Source of the DNA: Flammeovirgaceae bacterium UBA2338
GTDB lineage: Bacteria; Bacteroidota; Bacteroidia; Cytophagales; Cyclobacteriaceae
Length of the DNA: 9,674 nt
Direction: 5' to 3'
NCBI GenBank assembly: GCA_002344795.1
Contig: DDUM01000096.1
Location: 1-9,674 of the forward strand
The first letter of the stretch is position 1; every line of letters starts with the position of its first letter. Below are positions 1 to 7,458 of the stretch, piece by piece. The notes under the pieces are model-generated. The model saw only the letters and a program-made list of their open reading frames with translations. It made no database searches and was not told the DNA's origin. Position numbers and translations under genes: made by a program.

Positions 1-1312
1 CGACAAGTGGTTGTGCATGATGCTTCCGCGGTTGAAACTACTGCGGGAATTACTCAGTGAAGATGGGGTAATATTTATTTCTATTGATGATAACGAAATG
101 CATAGGTTAAAAGTGCTGTGTGATGAAATATTTGGAGAGGATAATTTTATTGCAACTGTAAATTGGAGGAAGGTTTATAGCCCTAGAATGGACTCGAAAA
201 CAATCAGTCAGGATATTGATTACATTTTACTTTATGGCAAATCGGAAGTATCTGAATTAATGAAGCTACAAGTTGAGCAAAACAAAAAGCAGTTCAATAT
301 ACTTGAAGAAGAATCCGAGAAATTCTATCGTAGAAGACAATGGAGAAAGGAGGGCAGCAACTCAAGAAAAGAAGATCGACCCAACTTATTCTATCCAATA
401 AAAATGGAAGATGGCTCAGAGGTATTACCTATTAGACCAGATGGTTCCAATGGCTGCTGGAGGGGCAGTTTTAGTTACTTTGAAGAACTTCAAAAAAACG
501 GATTAATTGAGACATTCAAGGATAAAGGGGAATGGCAAGTTTATGTAAAACAGTTTTATGATGACGAGGCAACTCAACCACCAAGTACCTTTTGGGACAG
601 TGATTTTGCAGGACACAATCAGGAAGCTGCATTTGAAATCAAATCCATATTTGGTAAGAATGAATTTTCGACACCAAAGCCAACGACACTTATCAGAAGA
701 ATTTTGAATTTTGCTACTAATGAAAATGACATCATTCTCGACTCCTTTGCTGGTTCCGCCACCACAGCCCATGCCGTGCTCGACCTCAACAAAGAAGATG
801 GAGGCAACCGAAAGTTTATTTTGGTGGAGATGGAAGACTATGCCAATACCATTACGGCTGAAAGAGTCAGGCGAGTTATTAATGGGGTGAAGAAATCGAA
901 AAACGAGAACCTGAAGAAAGGGTTAGGTGGCTCGTTCAGCTATTTTGAATTGGGCAAGCCAATAGAAATGGAGAGTTTGCTGCGAGGCAAGAACCTGCCT
1001 TCGTATGTAGAGTTTGCCCGCTATCTCTTCTACACGGCTACGGGAGAGGAGTTCGATGCAAATGCTGTTAACGAAAAAACACTGGGCATAGGCGAAAGCC
1101 GTAACTATGAAGTCTACTTGTTTTATAAACCCGATCTGGATTGGTTGAAGAACAACGCGCTTACTTTGGAGCTTTTAAAATCATTGCCAAAGTTTAAGAA
1201 AAAAAAACGGTTGGTATTTGCTCCTGCCAAGTATATAGACGATCATACTTTGGCGGAATTCCGTGTGGATTTTTGTCAATTGCCTTATGAAATTTATCGA
1301 TTGCAAAAATGA
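1..1312 (+). CDS. mod: Type III restriction-modification system methyltransferase (Mod), 5'-truncated by window edge
   Basis: This is the modification and specificity subunit of a Type III restriction-modification system. Mod transfers a methyl group from SAM to adenine in one strand of an asymmetric site, and it also provides DNA recognition for the Mod-Res nuclease. The reading frame is open to the left edge (in-frame DKW precedes the first possible start), so the TTG at 11 is not the true start. Residues below are numbered from that TTG. The segment DGVIFISIDDNE (residues 18-29) and the following FGEDNF are typical of Type III Mod. A divergent central part (about 50-215) is the likely target recognition region. 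TPKPTTLIRRIL (from 221) is motif X. FAGSATT (246-252) is the SAM-binding motif I, followed by a DGGNRKFILVEME stretch. The order recognition region then motif I fits beta-class enzymes, whose catalytic DPPY would lie upstream, outside the window. The gene ends in an ATGA overlap with the next one. GC content changes sharply inside the gene (see findings). Confidence 0.93.
   Translation, partial: DKWLCMMLPRLKLLRELLSEDGVIFISIDDNEMHRLKVLCDEIFGEDNFIATVNWRKVYSPRMDSKTISQDIDYILLYGKSEVSELMKLQVEQNKKQFNILEEESEKFYRRRQWRKEGSNSRKEDRPNLFYPIKMEDGSEVLPIRPDGSNGCWRGSFSYFEELQKNGLIETFKDKGEWQVYVKQFYDDEATQPPSTFWDSDFAGHNQEAAFEIKSIFGKNEFSTPKPTTLIRRILNFATNENDIILDSFAGSATTAHAVLDLNKEDGGNRKFILVEMEDYANTITAERVRRVINGVKKSKNENLKKGLGGSFSYFELGKPIEMESLLRGKNLPSYVEFARYLFYTATGEEFDANAVNEKTLGIGESRNYEVYLFYKPDLDWLKNNALTLELLKSLPKFKKKKRLVFAPAKYIDDHTLAEFRVDFCQLPYEIYRLQK
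1199..1207 (+). repeat. A9 homopolymer tract in the 3' end of mod
   Basis: Nine consecutive A residues encode three lysines in the basic stretch KFKKKKR near the Mod C-terminus. Losing one A would give a TAG stop at 1236-1238. Gaining one would give a TGA stop at 1288-1290. Either change replaces the last residues of Mod and moves its stop codon away from the ATGA junction with the next gene. Slippage here, in replication or transcription, is inferred and not shown by this single sequence. Confidence 0.5.
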
Positions 1313-1659
1313 GCGAGCCTATACCCTATTACTTTGATCCGATCAATCGCAACGCGATAATCGTAAAACCAAAAAAACCATTTTTTGATTGGGTAAATGC
1401 TATTGATGACACTGATAAAATTGAAGAAGTAGATGAGAATAACATCTACCTCATTCGGGAGATGGATAGTAATTTTGATGTGCAAGAGTGGATAAGTGAT
1501 AACTATGAGGCATTGTTTGTCAATGAGTTGAATGATTGGTACGTGGATGAGACATTGTGGCCAAAGCATAGAACGTACGAGTTGTTTTGTGAATGGTTTA
1601 AAGTAACAATTCACTCGATGATATTGGACCTAGAAGATTTTCCGATAACAAAGCATTAA
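1309..1659 (+). CDS. Small acidic protein of unknown function between mod and res
   Basis: This 116-residue soluble protein has no function I can name. It has about 25 Asp/Glu against 10 Lys/Arg, so it is strongly acidic. It contains five Trp (28, 61, 77, 84, 96), mostly in a C-terminal half with the pattern NDWYVDETLWPKHRTYELF followed by EWFKV. The N-terminal part has RNAIIVKPKKPFFDW, and YLIRE follows in the middle. No signal peptide or membrane segment is visible. The start is fixed by an ATGA overlap with the mod stop, and the stop overlaps the res start (TAATG). Translation is therefore probably coupled across all three genes and the product levels are tied to Mod and Res. Acidity and position suggest a regulator, inhibitor or third subunit of the complex, but this is inference. 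I have a vague memory of similar small acidic proteins encoded alone in other bacteria, which would argue against a dedicated restriction role. Confidence 0.85.
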   Translation: MSEPIPYYFDPINRNAIIVKPKKPFFDWVNAIDDTDKIEEVDENNIYLIREMDSNFDVQEWISDNYEALFVNELNDWYVDETLWPKHRTYELFCEWFKVTIHSMILDLEDFPITKH

Positions 1660-4196
1660 TGAAATTAAAGCACTATCAGGAAAAAGTAATTAAAGAACTT
1701 AAGGAGTATTTAGGTTCCCTTGCCAGATTTAAATCTAAATACGAAAAATACTTAGACATAGAACCTGATCTGGCCATGGACTATGATTTTCCAAGGCGCG
1801 CCTGGGAGCAGGCTACCGGAAGATCGGTTTACTATTCCAAAACCAATGGTCTCAAAGAGCCACTTCCCGATGTGTACTTGAAAGTGCCCACCGGAGGTGG
1901 AAAAACATTATTGGCTTGCCATGCCATTGATCTCATCCATATTAGTTATTTAAATAAGCAAACGGGATTGGTGTTGTGGGTGGTGCCTTCTACCCAGATA
2001 TACAGGCAAACTATCCTTGCGCTGAAAGATCGTGAACATCCTTACCGCCAGATATTGGATATATCCAGTGGAGGAAGAACAATGATTAAGGAAAAAACGG
2101 AAGTCTTTACCCGACAGGATGTTGAGAATAATCTGGTCATCCTTATGTTGATGCTTCCTTCCGCTAACAGGCAGAACAAAGAGACGCTGAAAGTATTTAA
2201 AGATTCGGGAGGGTTTACTGATTTTTTCCCTCCGGAGGATAACTTTAAGGGACACGAAGAGTTGTTGAAGCAAATGCCCAATCTCGATTGCTTTACCCAG
2301 CCCGGAGGTATTTTTGGAACACAAATTAAAACTTCATTGGGCAATACACTGAAGCTCTTAAAGCCACTGATCATTATTGATGAAGGGCATAAGGCCTATG
2401 GAGAAAATGCAAGGAATACTATAAGAAACTTTAATCCATCATTTGTCTTACAGTTGTCTGCAACCCCACCGCCTCAGAGCAACGAGTTGTGTAAAATCTC
2501 AGGCAGAGAATTGCACGATGAAGAAATGATTAAACTCGATATTCACCTTATCAATAAATCCACAACGGATTGGCACGATACCTTGCTTGCCAGTATTGAG
2601 AAAAGAACGGAATTGGAAAGACAAGCCAAAGAATACGAGGGAAATACGGGAAAGTACATTAGACCTGCTTGTTTGATACAGGTGGAACGAACAGGAAAAG
2701 ACCAAAGAGAAGCAAGGTTTATTCATGCGGAAGAGGTCAAAGAGTTTTTGTTGAGAAAATGCAGCGTTCCTGAGGAGCAGATTGCAATTAAAAGCAGTGA
2801 AAAAGATGATATAGAAGGTATTGATTTAATGGCTGATGATTGTGAAATAAGATACATCATTACAAAGCAGGCACTACAGGAGGGATGGGATTTTCCATTC
2901 GCGTATGTACTTACTATCCTAACCAATCCCACGTCTTCCACAGGCATTACCCAATTGGTGGGCAGAATTTTGCGACAACCGTTTGCGCAAAAAACGCAAA
3001 TAAAAATGTTGGATGAATGCTATGTATTCACCTTTAAGCAGAATGCGAGTAAACTGGTAAAAGAAATAAAAATTGGATTGGAGGGAGAAGGGTTGGGTGA
3101 TTTGGCAGGCAGGATTATAAATGACGAGGACAAGTCCGAGGCTTTGCTCTTTAAAGAGAGGGAAGTAACGTACAGGCCTGGATTCAAAAAATTTGAGGGG
3201 AAAATCTATTTACCAAAATTCGTTATTCAGGAAAAGGAATCATGGCGTGATATCAACTTTGAAATGGATATTCTCAGCCGAATCGATTGGGATAGCATTA
3301 ATTTGGATGGATTGGAATCTGTTACCTTAAACCCTGATCAAAAATTGGGTGAAATAGACCTAACGATTGGCTATCCGGAAGAGAACTGGAATGAGATTAT
3401 TCAAAGGGGGGTGGTTCAAAGCAAAGGCACATTACAGATTGATGAAACCTTTCTTGCCAGGCAGTTGGGGGATCTCATTCCTAATCCCTGGATTGCCTTT
3501 AAAAAGGGAGAGGAAGCACTTTCGCGTATACGCAAAAAGTACAAGTCGCATAAAAACAAAACCATTGTTGAGGCCAATTTTGTGTTTCTCATTGAGGAGT
3601 TGAAGAAAATAGTAGAAAAGGAAAGAGATCAATTGGCGGAAAAAGTTTTTAAACAACTTATTCATGATAAACATCTGTGTTTCTTTTTGTTGGAGGGAAA
3701 AGGACATCATCAAGTTCCATCCCGAATCAAAGTGAAGGGGGGAAAACAATTGGTGAGAATGGATAATTCTTCTGTTCAAAAATCGTTGTTTGATCAAACC
3801 TTTGAAGAGGAGTACAATGAGACGGAAAGAAGTGTAGCGATATACTTGGATCAACAGGAGAAATTACTTTTTTGGTACCGGAATATTTCGAGGCAGCACT
3901 ATCACATTCAGGGATGGAAAAAGAATAAAATTTATCCTGACTTTTTAGCTGCCGAAAAAGACCCTGAAGACGATTCAGATTACAATACCATTTACGTGCT
4001 GGAAACAAAGGGGGTACATCTCAAAGCTAACCCTGATACCAAGTACAAACAGAATGTATTTGAACTATGTAATGAATTAGGCTCAAAGAAGGCCTGGAGG
4101 GATCTTTTTGAAGATTTTCCTGATAAAGACTTTGAATTTCAAGTTGTATTTGAGGATGAATGGCAGAATAAGATTAACTCAATTTTAGAAGATTAA
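1659..4196 (+). CDS. res: Type III restriction-modification system restriction subunit (Res)
   Basis: Res is the ATP-dependent translocating nuclease that acts with Mod. After ATP hydrolysis, the complex cleaves DNA beside an unmodified site when two sites are suitably oriented. The 845-residue protein is intact. It has a Q-like YQEKVI near the N-terminus and Walker A PTGGGKT (77-83). Motif II is DEGH (241-244), and motif III is SATPP (267-271). The motif V region is QEGWDF (407-412), and motif VI is QLVGRILRQP (432-441). The C-terminal nuclease has P760-D761 in KIYPDFLA and E782-T-K784 in YVLETKG, a PD-(D/E)xK arrangement. The length is somewhat below that of the EcoP1I/EcoP15I subunits (about 970 residues), but all motifs are present, so activity is expected. 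The start ATG overlaps the stop of the acidic gene by one base, which supports operon expression with mod upstream. The next gene begins 2 bases downstream. Confidence 0.96.
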   Translation: MKLKHYQEKVIKELKEYLGSLARFKSKYEKYLDIEPDLAMDYDFPRRAWEQATGRSVYYSKTNGLKEPLPDVYLKVPTGGGKTLLACHAIDLIHISYLNKQTGLVLWVVPSTQIYRQTILALKDREHPYRQILDISSGGRTMIKEKTEVFTRQDVENNLVILMLMLPSANRQNKETLKVFKDSGGFTDFFPPEDNFKGHEELLKQMPNLDCFTQPGGIFGTQIKTSLGNTLKLLKPLIIIDEGHKAYGENARNTIRNFNPSFVLQLSATPPPQSNELCKISGRELHDEEMIKLDIHLINKSTTDWHDTLLASIEKRTELERQAKEYEGNTGKYIRPACLIQVERTGKDQREARFIHAEEVKEFLLRKCSVPEEQIAIKSSEKDDIEGIDLMADDCEIRYIITKQALQEGWDFPFAYVLTILTNPTSSTGITQLVGRILRQPFAQKTQIKMLDECYVFTFKQNASKLVKEIKIGLEGEGLGDLAGRIINDEDKSEALLFKEREVTYRPGFKKFEGKIYLPKFVIQEKESWRDINFEMDILSRIDWDSINLDGLESVTLNPDQKLGEIDLTIGYPEENWNEIIQRGVVQSKGTLQIDETFLARQLGDLIPNPWIAFKKGEEALSRIRKKYKSHKNKTIVEANFVFLIEELKKIVEKERDQLAEKVFKQLIHDKHLCFFLLEGKGHHQVPSRIKVKGGKQLVRMDNSSVQKSLFDQTFEEEYNETERSVAIYLDQQEKLLFWYRNISRQHYHIQGWKKNKIYPDFLAAEKDPEDDSDYNTIYVLETKGVHLKANPDTKYKQNVFELCNELGSKKAWRDLFEDFPDKDFEFQVVFEDEWQNKINSILED

Positions 4197-4198
4197 TT

Positions 4199-4390
4199 AT
4201 GCCATCCGTTCGCCTGTTCTGTTTGTTGCTCAGTTGTGCTTGTTTAATCTCGATGGTTATCGGATTGTTTAAACCCTGGCTATTGCTGTGGTGGGAGGAT
4301 GTACAAAACCGGAAAAAGATTTTTCAGGTGTATGGCACGCTAACACTGGTTTTTTTTGTGGCGTATGTCGTGTTGGGCTTTTTTATTTAA
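4199..4390 (+). CDS. Small two-helix membrane protein, unknown function
   Basis: This 63-residue protein has two predicted membrane segments, about residues 5-24 (rich in Leu, Cys and Ile) and 43-62. They are joined by a loop with KPWLLLWWEDVQNRKK. The motif GLFKPWLLLWW, then NRKK, then YG resembles a small family I recall as common in Bacteroidota (pattern GL-KP---W-----R--Y), but I know no function for it. It begins 2 bases after the res stop, so it could be translated from the same transcript. Its tail overlaps the convergent methyltransferase gene by 8 bases. It may be a resident chromosomal gene that ended up next to the restriction operon rather than part of it. Confidence that it is coding rests on the hydrophobic pattern and the tight spacing. 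It contains a T8 run at 4350-4357. Confidence 0.68.
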   Translation: MPSVRLFCLLLSCACLISMVIGLFKPWLLLWWEDVQNRKKIFQVYGTLTLVFFVAYVVLGFFI

Positions 4391-5585
4391 CCCGACTGGC
4401 CAGAACAAGATACTTTTTATCTCTTCCTGAAAATGCAATTACGAATTGATCTCCTCCGTCTTTTAGCTTAAGCTTCTTCTTAAGTTGAGAAGGACTTAAA
4501 GGGTAGTTGCGCGAGATAATGTTGGCTTGCCCATCTTTTACAACCTTATGTACAGATTTTGAATCTGATTTCAGAAAACATTCGATTTTAAAAATGCGTC
4601 CGGGAAAATTCGGAATGATTTTATCAGTTGTATATAAATGGGTATTAGGTGATAATTTTCTAAGGTCAAATCTTTTCGCCACCAACTTGAATGCTCCCGC
4701 CTTTAGCATCATAGCCGTTGGCTCATACAGATAGCCGAGAGGCTCATCATACGAAACCGTTGATTGTTTTTCTTCCGAGAGGCTAAATGTAAAATGCTCT
4801 GACTTTGGATTTCCTTCGGAAAGATCAACGACCTCAACAATTGGCTCTTTTGTATGATCTCCAATTAAGAAGAGCACCTCCTTGCATTCATTATCAAACC
4901 CAACCACAAAAACTTTGGCGACATAGCCGAGTTCAGTTAGCCCTTGTTTTATATCAATAAGCGGAGAGGCTTTTATTAAAACAGATTTGGATTTTTTAAC
5001 CAATGCAGAGAGCAAGCTCACCACGTTAGGACTGCATTCAGAGAACTTAAAAATCTTTCTATTCGCATTACTTCTTCTTGAAGGATCTATGTACAGCAAA
5101 TCAAAATGGTCTTTATTGAAGTTGAGAAAGGATTCTGCTGTTGTACACAGATGATCAATATTGGTTGAGCCAAATGTGTTATGGTTATGTTTAGCAATTT
5201 TCAGTAAAGCTTCGTCAAGTTCAATATGAATTACCTTCTTACAATTTTTACTAAGAAAATAACTGTCAACCCCAAAACCTCCTGTGAGGTCTGCTGCTAA
5301 TTTTCCTGATCGAATGCTTGCTTTGAATAGTGCAGTCTTTTCAGAAGAGCATTGTTCCAGATTGAGTTTCGGGGGGTATATAATATTTTTGGTGTTGTAA
5401 TAAAGGGGAAGCTTTGTCCTGGCTTTACGCCTTCCCACGATCTGTTGTGCTATTTCTGTAGAAGGAAGCCCAAGGATTTCTTTATGTTTTAAAACAAGCA
5501 CATTTTGATCTTCCTTCTCATGGTCTTTAATGAAGCGTTGTACGTCTTTGCGGAGCAAATGATCGAAAAGGAGAGGGTCATGCAT
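4383..5585 (-). CDS. Class I SAM-dependent methyltransferase with THUMP-like C-terminal domain (PG_1098 family)
   Basis: This 400-residue protein is a probable RNA methyltransferase of a family I associate with Bacteroidota and with the Porphyromonas gingivalis PG_1098 structure. The substrate is unknown. Residues 1-90 form the N-terminal domain. The Rossmann-fold methyltransferase follows, with motif I DLTGGFGVDS (99-108), the acidic IELDE at 121-125 for SAM ribose binding, and motif IV YIDPSRR (165-171), where DPSR stands in the catalytic loop. SVLIKASPLIDI (201-212) is the next strand. The C-terminal 70 residues or so, including RNYPLSPSQLKKKLKLKDGG, match the THUMP-like domain. The start ATG at 5585 gives a normal family length. 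The gene is transcribed towards the restriction operon, tail to tail with the small membrane protein, and is divergent from the lipoprotein gene across about 39 bases. It appears intact and housekeeping-like. Confidence 0.92.
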   Translation of the reverse strand: MHDPLLFDHLLRKDVQRFIKDHEKEDQNVLVLKHKEILGLPSTEIAQQIVGRRKARTKLPLYYNTKNIIYPPKLNLEQCSSEKTALFKASIRSGKLAADLTGGFGVDSYFLSKNCKKVIHIELDEALLKIAKHNHNTFGSTNIDHLCTTAESFLNFNKDHFDLLYIDPSRRSNANRKIFKFSECSPNVVSLLSALVKKSKSVLIKASPLIDIKQGLTELGYVAKVFVVGFDNECKEVLFLIGDHTKEPIVEVVDLSEGNPKSEHFTFSLSEEKQSTVSYDEPLGYLYEPTAMMLKAGAFKLVAKRFDLRKLSPNTHLYTTDKIIPNFPGRIFKIECFLKSDSKSVHKVVKDGQANIISRNYPLSPSQLKKKLKLKDGGDQFVIAFSGRDKKYLVLASRVK

Positions 5586-5624
5586 AGATGACTTAAAAAT
5601 AGTATAATTGTATATAGCAATTTG
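5586..5624. promoter_or_regulatory. Short divergent intergenic region, probable shared promoter area
   Basis: This is the only upstream non-coding DNA for two divergent genes (methyltransferase left, lipoprotein right). It is very AT-rich. TATAATTG at 5603-5610 differs by one base from the Bacteroidota -7 consensus TAnnTTTG and lies about 15 bases before the lipoprotein ATG. No clear -33 TTTG element sits at the right distance, so the promoter assignment is weak. Promoter parts may extend into both coding regions. Confidence 0.35.
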
Positions 5625-6311
5625 ATGAATTGTCCCTTTATAAAAACAGGTGTTGGAATTCTGGCTGGAGCATGCCTGATGTCGTGTGCAGCTTTAAAAG
5701 AAACTGCGCGATACGAATTCGTTGATGACGAGTACTGGTACAAGCAAAGACCCAATACTTATCAAAAGGTGTATGTTGATGCGGATTTAGAAGATGATGT
5801 CATTGATATTTATGCTCTAAGTTCTGAACAGGAAGCCGAGCTGCCAAAGTATATAGAAAATAAGGATCAGTATTTTATTATGAAGGACCTGCATTTGAAT
5901 GTCCTCACCATTCCCTTTAAGCTTCGCCCTAGTGTTGCGGGCTTCCCCAGCCAACTGAATTCAAATTTTAATGGAGAAATTTTTCTTGGATACAGGATTG
6001 ATAAATTTCGGAGGCACTTTAAAAACACTCCTGCTGGCTATAAAGACGAGATGCTTCATTGGGGAGTAAGTGGAGGGGTTTTTGGAGGTATAGGTTCTTC
6101 CGTAATCGCCCCGTGGACCACCAGCTACCAAACCATGGATGAATACAACGGACTTGTTATTAGTCGTGGGGTTGGTGTGTTGGGAGCCATCAACCGACTT
6201 AATGTGGGTTTTGCCATCGGGTGGGATTACTTGACCGACCGGGACAAAGACATTTGGATCCATCAGAATAAAATCTGGTATGGTTTGGCGCTGGGGTTAA
6301 ATTTAAATTAG
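5625..6311 (+). CDS. Predicted lipoprotein with beta-rich C-terminal half, unknown function
   Basis: I do not recognise a named family. The ATG at 5625 was chosen over the in-frame TTG at 5622, giving 228 residues. The N-terminus has a lysine, a hydrophobic stretch and a lipobox LMSC ending at Cys21 (Cys17 is a poorer alternative), so export and lipidation are predicted. The residues after Cys21 (AALKE) do not look like the acidic surface-export signal known in some Bacteroidota lipoproteins. Residues 25-95 are polar with several Tyr. From about 95 the sequence alternates as in beta strands (LTIPFKLRP, GEIFLGYRID, HWGVSGGVFGG, VGVLGAINRLNVGFAIGWDYL, WYGLALGLNLN), resembling small outer-membrane beta-barrel proteins of Bacteroidota. 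It probably sits in the outer membrane or on its inner face. Its stop is 12 bases from the convergent adaptor gene, and no clear terminator hairpin is present there. Confidence 0.8.
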   Translation: MNCPFIKTGVGILAGACLMSCAALKETARYEFVDDEYWYKQRPNTYQKVYVDADLEDDVIDIYALSSEQEAELPKYIENKDQYFIMKDLHLNVLTIPFKLRPSVAGFPSQLNSNFNGEIFLGYRIDKFRRHFKNTPAGYKDEMLHWGVSGGVFGGIGSSVIAPWTTSYQTMDEYNGLVISRGVGVLGAINRLNVGFAIGWDYLTDRDKDIWIHQNKIWYGLALGLNLN

Positions 6312-6323
6312 TAAGGCCTATTG

Positions 6324-7448
6324 TTATGAACCGGTATTTTTTAACATGCCAATAAGCGTGTAAGCTCCAGAATAAACAATTGCCGTATTGCTATCCCAAT
6401 TTTCAGGAGTGACTATTTCACTTAAACCACCATGCGTTAATCCAACTTCAATGGGCTGCAGCCTAAATGTGTTCTTTGCACTCTCAATAAAAATGAAGTG
6501 TATTCCTTCAAAGCTAACTACCGCTGTTTCGGGTACGGTGTCTACTGTATTTTCTCCAACATCAATGGTTGCATTAAAATACATACCTGGAATAAGCTTT
6601 GGGTCTTCTTGTGTGAAATGAGCGTGGATACGTACAGTTCGATTTTGAGCAATCTCTTTTCCAATCAAATAGATTGTTGCAGCACGAGAGGAAGTTTCAT
6701 TGGCCAATGTAAGTTTCATTTCCTGACCTACTTTTATTTTCGAGATATCTTTTTCAAAAACATATGCTTCCGCATGTAAATGATCAGTGTCCACAATTTT
6801 AAACATTACTAAATCGGGACTTGCATACATTCCGAGGTTTACATTTACCTCGGTGATGTAACCTGCGATAGGAGAAGTTATTTGTACCGTGCTTTTAATG
6901 ACTCCCTTCTCAAGTGTCTCTGGGCTTATATTCATCAGTCTTAAACGAGCGGCAAGTCCTTCCACTTTAGCTTTTGTGCTCAAGTAATTGGATTTGGCCA
7001 ACTGTAACGTCTTGGATGAGTTTATGTTTTCAGTTGCAAGCTCCTGTTGACGTGTATATTCTAATGCCAAATAGTCCAGTTGACTTTTGCTTTCTAAATA
7101 ATCTTGTTGAAGTTGAATATAGTCGGGGTGTTCAAGTGTGATGATGACTTGCCCCTTTTTCACAGCCATTCCTTGAAGTAATTCTGTTTCTTTTACAAAC
7201 CCACCAATGAGCGGTGATATAGTGACTAGATTTTGAGGGGGAACATCAAGGACACCTGTGGCAATGATGGGAATGCTTATTTTTTGATGTTGTACGGGTC
7301 CAGTCTTGATCCCGATACTTTTAACTTGTTCATCACTTAGTATCACCTGGTCTTCTTCATGAAGCGCTGATACGTTTTTGCTATCCTCAGGAGCTTGTTC
7401 ACAAGCAATAAGAGAAATGAAGAGGATTATGGTTAGTAGATATTTCAT
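6324..7448 (-). CDS. Efflux RND transporter periplasmic adaptor subunit (CzcB/CusB-type), lipoprotein
   Basis: This is the membrane-fusion protein that links the RND pump to the TolC channel. I chose the ATG at 7448 (374 residues) because it directly gives a lipoprotein signal, MKYLLTIILFISLIAC, with lipobox LIAC and Cys16. An upstream in-frame ATG at 7484 would add 12 residues before the signal and overlap the TolC gene. Numbered from the chosen start, the first half of the lipoyl-like domain is around 74-110 (VTISPLIGGFVKE and VKKGQVIITLEHPDY). A coiled-coil hairpin follows at about 110-172. The second lipoyl half, SPIAGYITEVNVNLGMY, is at 192-208. A beta-barrel region around 215-300 contains KVGQEMKLTL and LIPGMYFNATI, and the membrane-proximal domain runs to the end. 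No His-rich or Met-rich metal-binding N-terminus is evident. It is the third gene of the operon, 10 bases after the TolC stop. Confidence 0.95.
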   Translation of the reverse strand: MKYLLTIILFISLIACEQAPEDSKNVSALHEEDQVILSDEQVKSIGIKTGPVQHQKISIPIIATGVLDVPPQNLVTISPLIGGFVKETELLQGMAVKKGQVIITLEHPDYIQLQQDYLESKSQLDYLALEYTRQQELATENINSSKTLQLAKSNYLSTKAKVEGLAARLRLMNISPETLEKGVIKSTVQITSPIAGYITEVNVNLGMYASPDLVMFKIVDTDHLHAEAYVFEKDISKIKVGQEMKLTLANETSSRAATIYLIGKEIAQNRTVRIHAHFTQEDPKLIPGMYFNATIDVGENTVDTVPETAVVSFEGIHFIFIESAKNTFRLQPIEVGLTHGGLSEIVTPENWDSNTAIVYSGAYTLIGMLKNTGS

Positions 7449-7458
7449 GGTTATATTT

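Noticed and set aside
11..16. TTG as the start codon of the mod gene
   Set aside because: The frame is open to the window edge with conserved DKWLCMM-type sequence before it, and the catalytic DPPY region must lie upstream, so the gene is truncated by the window.
746..766. FAGSATT with Ala instead of the Gly of FxGxG, as a sign of a dead methyltransferase
   Set aside because: From memory, Type III Mod enzymes often have GSATT at this place, so the residue is not evidence of inactivation.
1294..1614. Antisense frame of 106 codons over the acidic gene
   Set aside because: It lies entirely opposite a well-supported gene with coupled junctions, and its product has no recognisable features.
3432..3854. 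Antisense frame of 140 codons inside res
   Set aside because: It is a shadow of the res coding frame. The translation shows no domain or signal and lacks operon context.
4372..4396. Inverted repeat GTTGGG / CCCGAC around the convergent stop codons as a terminator
   Set aside because: The stem is only 6 pairs with one G-U pair and a 13-base loop. No T tract follows on either strand.
6312..6323. Possible terminator between the convergent lipoprotein and adaptor genes
   Set aside because: Only the 6-base palindrome AGGCCT is present, with no stem-loop and no adjacent T run.
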